A stretch of DNA of 5,970 nucleotides from Bacteroidales bacterium (GTDB lineage Bacteria > Bacteroidota > Bacteroidia > Bacteroidales > JAADGE01), in the NCBI GenBank assembly GCA_029934265.1, contig JAOZMN010000190.1, forward strand, positions 1 to 5,970, in the 5' to 3' direction. The notes under the pieces were generated by a model. That model had not been told where the DNA came from. It did no database searches and worked only from the letters and a program-made list of their open reading frames with translations. Position 1 is the first letter of the stretch. Each line of letters begins with the position of its first letter. A program made the position numbers and the translations under genes. Shown one piece after another: positions 1 to 5,970 of the stretch.

Positions 1-2
1 AG

Positions 3-1559
3 AAATTCGGAGGTGATACGGATAACTGGATGTGGCCTCGCCATACCGGCGAGTTTTCCTTATTTAGTATTTATGCCGATAAAAATAATCAACCGGCGGA
101 ATATTCACCTGATAATGTTCCTTATAAACCGAAAAAATATTTTCCTATTTCAATAAAAGGTGTAAAAAAAGACGATTTCACAATGGTTTTCGGCTATCCC
201 GGACATACTTCCGAATATCTGACTTCCTACGCCGTAAAAATGATAATGGAAATTGAAAATCCGGCAGGTATTAAAATTCGACAAAATAAAATAGATATTC
301 TTGCTGCCGATATGGAAGCCGACCGAAAAATCAGAATACAATATTCATCGAAATATGCGAGAATTTCCAATGCGTGGAAAAAATGGCAAGGGCAAAACAG
401 AGGTCTGAAAAAATTGCACGCAATAGAAACCAAACAAGAAAGCGAAAAACGATTTACTGCATGGACGAAATCCGATGAAAAATACAAAAAATATACTAAT
501 CTTTTGCCGGAATACAAAAAATTATATCAAAAACTTACACCTTACAAACTTGCCGAAAAATATTTTTACGAAGCTTTTTGGAGATTAGACCCAATTAGTA
601 TAACAAATAAAATCGAACGACTTTTGGAGAAAAATTCGCCGGAGAATATAGAAAAAATGCAAAAATCCGCAAAGAGCTTTTTCAAAGATTACAATAAAGA
701 AACAGATAAAAAAGTATTCCGAAAAATGATTGAATTGTATTATGACAATGTCGGCGAAAAATTCGTTCCGGATATTTTTACTTTTGCCGATAATTTGAAA
801 TTTCTCGGACTTTCGCAAGAAAAATCATTCGATGTTTACACCGATTATATATATGAAAATTCAATTTTTATTAATGAAAAAAATTTAAACGATTATTTGG
901 ATAACTTCCCGAAAGAAGACGATAAGAAAATTGAAAAATATCTTCAAGAAATTGTAAACGACCCTCTTTACAAATTTTACAGAAACATGATTATGAATTA
1001 CGTTCTCGAAATACGACCGCTCGCAAACGAATACAGCAACGATATTGACGCACTTAACAGAACTTACATGAAAGCATTAATGGAATTTGAAAAAGATAAA
1101 ATATTTTATCCCGATGCAAATTTCACTTTGCGAATTGCCTACGGACAAATAGACGATTACGAACCGAGCGACGGTGTTTATTATGATTTTTATACAACTT
1201 TGGAAGGCATAATGGAAAAAGACAACCCCGAAATTTACGATTATAAAGTTCCGGCAAAACTTAAAGAATTATACAAAAATAAAGATTACGGCAGATACGC
1301 CGAAAACGGAAAATTACACATCTGCTTTACGGCATCAAATCATACAACCGGCGGAAATTCCGGAAGTCCTGTCATAAACGGCAACGGCGAGTTAATCGGT
1401 ACAAATTTCGACAGAAATTGGGAAGGTACAATGAGCGACATAATGTACGACCCCGACCAATGCAGGAATATTTCACTCGACATCAGATATACACTGTTTC
1501 TTATCGAAAAATTTGCAGGTGCAAAACACCTTATCGACGAAATGACAATCGTTGAATGA
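3..1559 (+). CDS. dpp11: S46 dipeptidyl peptidase, DPP11 type (Asp/Glu-specific), 5'-truncated by window edge
   Basis: This is a serine exopeptidase that removes dipeptides from peptide N-termini, expected in the periplasm, where it helps peptide-using Bacteroidota feed. The reading frame is open to the left edge. The bases before the ATG at 30 encode KFGGDTDNW, which joins MWPRHTG to form the S46 signature, so that Met is internal. About 200 N-terminal residues are missing, including the signal peptide and catalytic His; full DPP11 is about 720 residues. A long Lys/Glu-rich, mostly helical segment (roughly 240-1250) fits the helical cap of the family. The nucleophile Ser of TTGGNSGSPV is at 1359-1361. 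Exactly 18 residues later, in NFDRNWEG, Arg (1413-1415) occupies the S1 position that is Arg673 in Porphyromonas gingivalis DPP11 and Gly in DPP7, which points to acidic P1 specificity. The usual HTGDF is HTGEF here (Glu at 51-53). The end, after IRYTLFLIEKFAGA, is the normal family C-terminus. The stop overlaps the next gene. Confidence 0.95.
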   Translation, partial: KFGGDTDNWMWPRHTGEFSLFSIYADKNNQPAEYSPDNVPYKPKKYFPISIKGVKKDDFTMVFGYPGHTSEYLTSYAVKMIMEIENPAGIKIRQNKIDILAADMEADRKIRIQYSSKYARISNAWKKWQGQNRGLKKLHAIETKQESEKRFTAWTKSDEKYKKYTNLLPEYKKLYQKLTPYKLAEKYFYEAFWRLDPISITNKIERLLEKNSPENIEKMQKSAKSFFKDYNKETDKKVFRKMIELYYDNVGEKFVPDIFTFADNLKFLGLSQEKSFDVYTDYIYENSIFINEKNLNDYLDNFPKEDDKKIEKYLQEIVNDPLYKFYRNMIMNYVLEIRPLANEYSNDIDALNRTYMKALMEFEKDKIFYPDANFTLRIAYGQIDDYEPSDGVYYDFYTTLEGIMEKDNPEIYDYKVPAKLKELYKNKDYGRYAENGKLHICFTASNHTTGGNSGSPVINGNGELIGTNFDRNWEGTMSDIMYDPDQCRNISLDIRYTLFLIEKFAGAKHLIDEMTIVE

Positions 1560-2722
1560 AAATTTATGATTTTGCTTACGCCGGATTTTACAATATAACA
1601 ATGTACCGGAAATTACAATATAATCAATTAAAAAATACTTTAAAGAAATACATGAAAATTTTAGATATATTCGGAAATTACGAAACAGAAATAAATGCAG
1701 CTAAATATTTTGTTTATCTTTATGATGAAATATGTTACTCGTATGCGGCATATTGCTCTATTAATTTAGAAAGTTTTTTGAAAGAATTAACAAAAAAATA
1801 TAATCTTTCGCAAGACAATTATCTGATAAAAGACGAGCAATCAAAAAATAAAAAAATCCGTGAAACAGATTTTAGTGCAACTACATATTTTTTGAAAATA
1901 AAAGATAAATTATTGCTCGAAGTAAATGCTTACAAAGCTATTTTTTGGTACGGAAAAAATGTAGATTTTTCCGAAATAAAAGAAATTTTGGAACTCGTAA
2001 GCACTGCTAAGAAAAAGAAAAAGCATAAAAGAAAATTCTATATGATAGCTTCTTCAAACAGAGGCGAACACGGTTTTATTTTCAAAAAATTCGGAATTAA
2101 AAAAATAGATGCAGATATTGAAAGTCATTATAATGATGATTTTAAAGAAGTTGATACTAAGGTAAAAAGTTTTTTGAAAGCTGAAAAAGCGAACGGTTTA
2201 GTTCTTCTTCACGGGAAATACGGTACAGGAAAAACGACCTATATTCGCAGTTTGATGAATGACATTAATAAGAGGTTCATTTTCTTGCCTTTAGATATGA
2301 TGGAGGCTATCGGCTCGCCTAATTTTATTCCTTTTATTTCCAAATATCCAAATGCAATTTTGGTACTCGAAGATGCCGAAAATTTATTAACACCGAGAGG
2401 CTCAGGCGGTCATGGAATGTCTAAAAATTCGCTTGTAAATTTACTTAACCTCGGCGACGGGTTACTTGCAGATGCTCTTTCGCTAAAAATAATATGCACT
2501 TTCAATGCCGATTTGAAACAAATAGACAAGGCAATTCTACGAAAAGGCAGACTTGTTGCAAGATACGAATTTAAAGAACTGTCTATCGACAAAGTAAAAG
2601 CAATTTGCGAAAAAAACAGCTTCGAAAACATACCTGAAAAACCCGCAACACTTGCCGATATTTATAATATGGACAACAAAGATTACGGAGAATTATCAAA
2701 AGAAAAAAGTGTTGGTTTTTAA
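1556..2722 (+). CDS. BCS1-like AAA+ ATPase with an unrecognised N-terminal region
   Basis: This is a 388-residue, probably cytoplasmic ATPase with no signal peptide or membrane segment. The C-terminal half is a AAA+ module: Walker A GKYGTGKTT (220-228), Walker B AILVLEDAE (267-275), sensor-1 Asn in CTFNAD (N317) and the KGR motif (330-332). The Walker B order Glu-Asp instead of Asp-Glu, and the LRKGRLVARYEF stretch, resemble BCS1-type AAA proteins. Tyr222 replaces the common Pro of the P-loop. Residues 1-200 match nothing I recognise; they are Tyr/Lys-rich and include a basic run at 152-160. The ending in KSVGF resembles what I recall for Bacteroidota AAA proteins, so the C-terminus looks complete. 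The start at 1556 gives a 4-base ATGA overlap with the peptidase gene and suggests translational coupling; Met16 (1601) or Met33 (1652) are possible alternatives, since no Shine-Dalgarno sequence decides. Substrate and function are unknown. Confidence 0.88.
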   Translation: MKIYDFAYAGFYNITMYRKLQYNQLKNTLKKYMKILDIFGNYETEINAAKYFVYLYDEICYSYAAYCSINLESFLKELTKKYNLSQDNYLIKDEQSKNKKIRETDFSATTYFLKIKDKLLLEVNAYKAIFWYGKNVDFSEIKEILELVSTAKKKKKHKRKFYMIASSNRGEHGFIFKKFGIKKIDADIESHYNDDFKEVDTKVKSFLKAEKANGLVLLHGKYGTGKTTYIRSLMNDINKRFIFLPLDMMEAIGSPNFIPFISKYPNAILVLEDAENLLTPRGSGGHGMSKNSLVNLLNLGDGLLADALSLKIICTFNADLKQIDKAILRKGRLVARYEFKELSIDKVKAICEKNSFENIPEKPATLADIYNMDNKDYGELSKEKSVGF

Positions 2723-2749
2723 TCTTAATTTTACAAATTTCATCTTTTT

Positions 2750-2768
2750 AAGGTCTTCGACCTTTTTT
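2750..2768 (+). terminator. Rho-independent terminator after the AAA+ gene
   Basis: A perfect 6-bp stem, AAGGTC (2750-2755) with GACCTT (2759-2764), closes a 3-base TTC loop and runs directly into a T-run (2763-2768). It lies 28 bases past the stop of the AAA+ gene. The minus-strand reading has A residues, not T residues, after the hairpin, so it should act only on plus-strand transcripts. It closes the peptidase-ATPase transcription unit. Confidence 0.8.
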
Positions 2769-2923
2769 ATGGGGCAAAGCCGTATTTATAACGTTCTTAT
2801 TATATGATTGTTATACAAATATTGATACGGAAAAACTTTTTTAACAGTACTTATAATTTGTAACACCTTGAAAATAAACACAGGTAATATAATCATTTTC
2901 TTGGATGTTAAGATTTAATTTTA

Positions 2924-2942
2924 AATCCCACAATGTGGGTTT
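2924..2942 (-). terminator. Possible weak terminator hairpin at the end of the S41 gene
   Basis: CCCAC (2927-2931) pairs with GTGGG (2935-2939) around a 3-base loop. The pairing continues past a T-T mismatch with two A-T pairs (2924-2925 with 2941-2942). Read on the minus strand it follows the S41 stop codon (2944-2942) immediately and is followed by AT-rich sequence without a clean T-run. It may terminate transcription or protect the 3' end of the mRNA. The stem is clear but the function is a guess. Confidence 0.45.
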
Positions 2943-4549
2943 CATTTTAATATCTCATCATACTTATCTTTATCCGATATAATTTCGAGGGCTTTATTAA
3001 AAGTCTTTGAATTTGCGTTCATAATTCTGTAATATTCATTGTCGTCCCACATACTGTCGGCAATGAGTGCTTTCAGATGAGTTCTTATATTTTTGTTTGA
3101 AACTATATCTTCGATACTTACATTTTCTACACTTTCAAGCTTATTTTTTTTGTTCTCCGATATATATTTAAGCAAAGCAAAACACATATTATTATCCGGT
3201 TTGTAATTTTTCTCAAAGAAATCAAAGTCTGAATATATCGTTTCAAAATACTCTCTGTTTTCATCGACATACAAATTGACAAAATAAAACAGCAGATTGC
3301 CGGAAAGCCAATTTTGATAAAACTCGGGATATTTCAAAGTGTCCCAAGGAACAAAAACATCGGGCATTATTCCGCCTCCGCCGTATATGGTTCTGTTTTT
3401 TATCTTGGTAGTATATTTTAAAGAATCCGCAAATTTAATACTGTCTTCGGACACAAGCTCGCCCGATTTATATCTGTTTTTTATATCGTTGAAATATTCG
3501 CTGTCTCCGGCTTTATACGGTTTCTGTATGCACCTGCCCGAAGGCGTGTAATAATGAGCGGTAGTCAGTCGCATCACCGAACCGTCGTTGAGCGTAAAAG
3601 GACGTTGCACCAAACCCTTTCCGTAAGTTCGCCTGCCGACTATCACGCCTCTGTCCCAATCCTGCACAAAACCGCTGACTATCTCGCTTGCCGATGCCGA
3701 TTCTTCGTTCACTAACAATACTAATCTGCCTTCGGTAAAAATTCCGGATATTGAACTTGTGTATTTTTTCATGGGATTATTAGCACCTTCGGTATAAACT
3801 ATCATTTCGTTTGCTCGCAAAAATTGGTCGCAAATATTCACTGCGGTTCGCAAATATCCACCGCCATTGTCTCGCAAATCAAAAATAAGATGTTCGGCTC
3901 CGGAAAGTTTCAATTCTTTAAGTGCTTTCTTAAACTCGGATAATGAAGTCGCAGAAAAACGTTTTAACCGAATATACGCCACTTTATCGGTAACCATATA
4001 AGCCGATTTTATACTGAAAACAGGTATCTTATCACGAACCACTTTAAATTTCTTAATCTTCTTTTTACCTCTTCGTTTTACATAAAATTCTACTTCCGAG
4101 CCTTTTTTTCCGGACAGCAATTTTTTAATTTCTTTGTGTGTAATTTTCACGCCGGCAACATCTTTTTTATTGACTTTCATAAGCCTGTCGCCCGCTCTTA
4201 CGCCGGCAATTTCGGAAGGTCCGTCACTTACCGTCGATGTAATAAAAATCGTATCGGATATAATATAATACGAAATTCCCACTCCTTCAAAACTGCCCTG
4301 TAATCCTTTATTTATTTCAATAACTTCCTCTTTACTGAAATAAGTAGAATGCGGGTCAAGTTGCTTTAAGGTGGCGACGATTGCTTTTTCCACAATTTTT
4401 TCTCCGGAAATATCATCGGTATAATATTTACTTATATTTGTTATAACTTCCGTAAATTTTTCTAATTGTTCTTCCGAAATTTGAGCGTTTGAATTTACAT
4501 AAGTAAACAGCAGATTTATTGTTATAATTATTATTGTTTTGAAATTCAT
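2942..4549 (-). CDS. S41 C-terminal processing peptidase with PDZ domain (CtpA/Tsp family), exported
   Basis: This is a 535-residue serine protease of the Tsp/CtpA family, which cuts or degrades exported proteins from near their C-terminus. Residues 1-22 form a signal peptide (MNFK, a hydrophobic Ile-rich core, then a SNA-Q cleavage site) and support the start at 4549. It has no lipobox Cys, so it should be periplasmic and soluble. The N-terminal helical part carries the family motif LDPHSTYFS (64-72). A PDZ domain covers about 83-170, with GVGISY and GVRAGDRLMKVN as landmarks. The protease core holds FDLRDNGGG (223-231), SASASE (284-289) and YGKGLVQ (309-315). Ser286, Lys311 and Gln315 have the same spacing as Ser430, Lys455 and Gln459 in E. 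coli Tsp, so the enzyme should be active. A C-terminal tail of about 140 residues (395-535) is of unclear role. The gene lies 110 bases downstream of the M1-like gene on the same strand and may share its transcript. It converges with the AAA+ gene. Confidence 0.95.
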   Translation of the reverse strand: MNFKTIIIITINLLFTYVNSNAQISEEQLEKFTEVITNISKYYTDDISGEKIVEKAIVATLKQLDPHSTYFSKEEVIEINKGLQGSFEGVGISYYIISDTIFITSTVSDGPSEIAGVRAGDRLMKVNKKDVAGVKITHKEIKKLLSGKKGSEVEFYVKRRGKKKIKKFKVVRDKIPVFSIKSAYMVTDKVAYIRLKRFSATSLSEFKKALKELKLSGAEHLIFDLRDNGGGYLRTAVNICDQFLRANEMIVYTEGANNPMKKYTSSISGIFTEGRLVLLVNEESASASEIVSGFVQDWDRGVIVGRRTYGKGLVQRPFTLNDGSVMRLTTAHYYTPSGRCIQKPYKAGDSEYFNDIKNRYKSGELVSEDSIKFADSLKYTTKIKNRTIYGGGGIMPDVFVPWDTLKYPEFYQNWLSGNLLFYFVNLYVDENREYFETIYSDFDFFEKNYKPDNNMCFALLKYISENKKNKLESVENVSIEDIVSNKNIRTHLKALIADSMWDDNEYYRIMNANSKTFNKALEIISDKDKYDEILK

Positions 4550-4659
4550 GTGAATTAAAGTTTGAAGTTGAGAAATTGTTTATTTTTAGAATATTACACT
4601 GAATTTTTTATACGTATATAATTAGGTTAAATAATTAAAAATCAATTAATTATACTCAT
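4550..4659 (-). other. Very AT-rich intergenic spacer upstream of the S41 gene
   Basis: This 110-base spacer separates the M1-like stop from the S41 start. It contains an A/T-only inverted repeat close to the M1-like stop (ATAATTA...TAATTAT with a 9-base loop, about 4632-4654) and the palindrome-like TATACGTATA (4609-4618). I see no clear Bacteroidota TAnnTTTG promoter element and no strong terminator, so whether the S41 gene has its own promoter or is read through from upstream cannot be decided here. Confidence 0.4.
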
Positions 4660-5970
4660 TTATTTTTGTGAAGGATTATTAAAGCCCTCCATGAGGGCAT
4701 CAAAAAAAACAGTTAAATCCGTTCCTGTTACTTCTTCAAAAATAAGTTTCAAATCGTACAGCCCGATTTGTCTGTTTTTATTTCGTTTTACGAATAATTT
4801 TAACGACTCAAAAAAAGCTTCTTCTCCTACTTTTTCTCGAAGTTCATTAAGCATACAGGCACCTTTTATTTTTTTATTGAAAAAAACATCCTTCTTTGTC
4901 GGAATACTATCAACAAGCAAGCTGTCCGATTTCAAAGAGAATAATTTTTCGGAAGTTTCGGATAAAATCGATAAATAAGCCTCTGCTTCTTTTTTCCCGT
5001 ATCTATGCTCTGTCCAAAGATATTCAGCGTAAGTATTAAAACTTTCGCAAAGCAATGTTCCTGAAGCATTTCTGCCTGTTATAAGATTTCCGAACCATTG
5101 ATTGCTTATATTACCGGCAATCGAAATTTCTCTAAATATTTTATTATCCTCATTAAGAATATTCTTTCCGAAAATGCTTAAAGAATTTACTTTTATTTCC
5201 AAAAAATGAAGACTGCTTACGGCAACTTGCGAATATTTATCATACGGGAAATCTTCTCCGTATTTTCGAGAAAAAAATTCTATAATTTCCGGTGTTGTAT
5301 CGAATATTTCTTTTGCTTTTTGTTCGTATTTCGGCTCAACATAATAATCTACCGACATATCACGCCAATAATCTTTAACTATTTTAAAATTCCCGAAAAC
5401 AACCGAACTCATCGCTACAGGAATATTTTTTTCAGATTTCCAATGGTCGGTTCGTGTACCGTCCGCATTTAGTAACACATTGTACAATACACCGTTCGAC
5501 AAAGTTTTGTATTCTCGTTTTACGGTAAGAAAAATATCTTGAGTTATAATTTCATCGTCAAAATTTGTTGTCGGAAACAGATAAGAATCGGATATTATAT
5601 CTTGCTCCGAAGGAAAAATAAAAATATCATCTTTTGCACCTGTGTTTTTGTCAAATCTAAATGTATAATTTACAAGTATGCTGTAAGTTTCGCTACGTTC
5701 GTATTTTTTATCCAAATTTATCACCAATTTTTCATCTGTACTCCTATATTTAAGAACGGTCTTTTTTTCATTTTTAATTTGAAAGACACTGTTTATTTTC
5801 ATATTTTTAACATTTAAAACAAGAGTATCGACCGGATAAAAATATGGTTTTATATCAAAAACAGCTTTTGCCGAAGCAATTTTTGCAGTATTATTAAATT
5901 TTAAATTCAAAGTAATATGTAAAATATCATTGACTTTCGGAGGTCTTTCCCTATACTTGATAATTTCCAT
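4660..5970 (-). CDS. M1 aminopeptidase-fold protein with degenerate active site (probable pseudopeptidase), 5'-partial
   Basis: The visible 436 residues match the N-terminal beta domain and catalytic domain of short M1 (gluzincin) proteins. Landmarks are DILHITLNL (15-23) at the start of the beta domain, NQWFGN (290-295), ESFNTYAEYLW (309-319), KGACMLNELREKVGEEAFF (369-387) and a final GTDLTVFFDALMEG. The catalytic parts are gone. HExxH reads GNISN (286-290). The GAMEN region reads LEIKV (257-261). The Tyr of YxKGA is Lys367. Only the third zinc ligand, Glu309, survives, at exactly the expected spacing. Without both His residues it should not bind catalytic zinc, so it is probably a non-enzymatic binding protein; this is inferred from sequence. 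The frame is intact over the whole length, so it is not a decaying gene. The Met at the window edge lacks a signal peptide although such proteins are usually exported, so the true start probably lies outside. The S41 protease gene follows it. Confidence 0.85.
   Translation of the reverse strand: MEIIKYRERPPKVNDILHITLNLKFNNTAKIASAKAVFDIKPYFYPVDTLVLNVKNMKINSVFQIKNEKKTVLKYRSTDEKLVINLDKKYERSETYSILVNYTFRFDKNTGAKDDIFIFPSEQDIISDSYLFPTTNFDDEIITQDIFLTVKREYKTLSNGVLYNVLLNADGTRTDHWKSEKNIPVAMSSVVFGNFKIVKDYWRDMSVDYYVEPKYEQKAKEIFDTTPEIIEFFSRKYGEDFPYDKYSQVAVSSLHFLEIKVNSLSIFGKNILNEDNKIFREISIAGNISNQWFGNLITGRNASGTLLCESFNTYAEYLWTEHRYGKKEAEAYLSILSETSEKLFSLKSDSLLVDSIPTKKDVFFNKKIKGACMLNELREKVGEEAFFESLKLFVKRNKNRQIGLYDLKLIFEEVTGTDLTVFFDALMEGFNNPSQK

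Noticed and set aside
30..32. ATG at base 30 as the start of the S46 peptidase
   Set aside because: The codons before it (from base 3) continue the frame and encode the conserved GGDTDNW part of the S46 signature, so this Met is internal and the gene is cut by the window edge.
150..818. Minus-strand open frames (150-341, 227-517, 585-818) under the S46 gene
   Set aside because: They overlap one another and a well-supported gene, and their translations are Phe/Ile/Cys-rich with no domain signal.
2410..2631. Minus-strand 73-codon open frame under the AAA+ motor
   Set aside because: It is antisense to the Walker B to sensor region, with no independent support.
3339..3551. Plus-strand 70-codon open frame inside the S41 gene
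   Set aside because: It is antisense to the conserved S41 core and shows no recognisable motif.
4550..4659. A canonical Bacteroidota promoter (TTTG and TAnnTTTG) for the S41 gene
   Set aside because: The spacer is rich in TA-containing strings, but none matches TAnnTTTG at a proper distance from a TTTG on the minus strand.
5101..5115. Frameshift or sequencing error as the cause of the missing HExxH
   Set aside because: The frame is continuous, with family-typical residues directly on both sides (QWFGN after it, Glu309 at correct spacing), and two other catalytic sites elsewhere in the gene are also changed.
4691..5817. Plus-strand open frames opposite the M1-like gene (4691-4978, 5206-5472, 5539-5817)
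   Set aside because: They are antisense to a gene with clear family similarity, and their Phe/Ile/Lys-rich translations lack domains; they are what AT-rich coding DNA gives on the other strand.
1..5970. CRISPR array, insertion sequence, tRNA or rRNA
   Set aside because: No regularly spaced repeats, transposase motifs, terminal inverted repeats or structural RNA signatures were seen.

Overview
This 5,970-base window is an AT-rich, lysine/asparagine-heavy bacterial segment. It most likely comes from the phylum Bacteroidota, probably the Bacteroidales or a close relative. The evidence is an S46 dipeptidyl peptidase of the DPP11 type, a BCS1-like AAA+ ATPase of a kind I associate with that phylum, an S41 peptidase, a short M1-type protein, and the lack of clear Shine-Dalgarno sequences at the visible starts. 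No species can be named from the sequence alone.

The left half (3-2722, plus strand) holds two genes. The first is the C-terminal 518 codons of an S46 exopeptidase. It has the nucleophile motif TTGGNSGSPV and, 18 residues later, the arginine that marks Asp/Glu-specific DPP11. The gene runs off the left edge, so the ATG at base 30 is an internal Met and not the start. Its stop overlaps by 4 bases (ATGA) the start of a 388-residue AAA+ ATPase with a BCS1-like motor domain and an unrecognised N-terminal half. A hairpin with a T-run at 2750-2768 is a convincing terminator for this unit.

The right half (2942-5970, minus strand) is convergent with it. An M1-aminopeptidase-fold protein runs in from the right edge and is followed, after a 110-base gap, by an S41 C-terminal processing protease. 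The S41 protein has a signal peptide, a PDZ domain and an intact Ser286/Lys311/Gln315 active site. The M1-like protein keeps the fold landmarks but has lost the HExxH zinc motif, the GAMEN motif and the catalytic tyrosine, so it looks like a pseudopeptidase.

Three of the four genes belong to peptidase families expected to act in the periplasm or cell envelope. One (DPP11) probably supplies dipeptides from acidic peptides, one (S41) probably processes or degrades exported proteins, and one (M1-like) probably binds without cutting. No mobile element, CRISPR array, tRNA or rRNA is visible. The most interesting signals are the dead M1 active site and an apparent Asp-to-Glu change at the catalytic acid of the DPP11-like enzyme.
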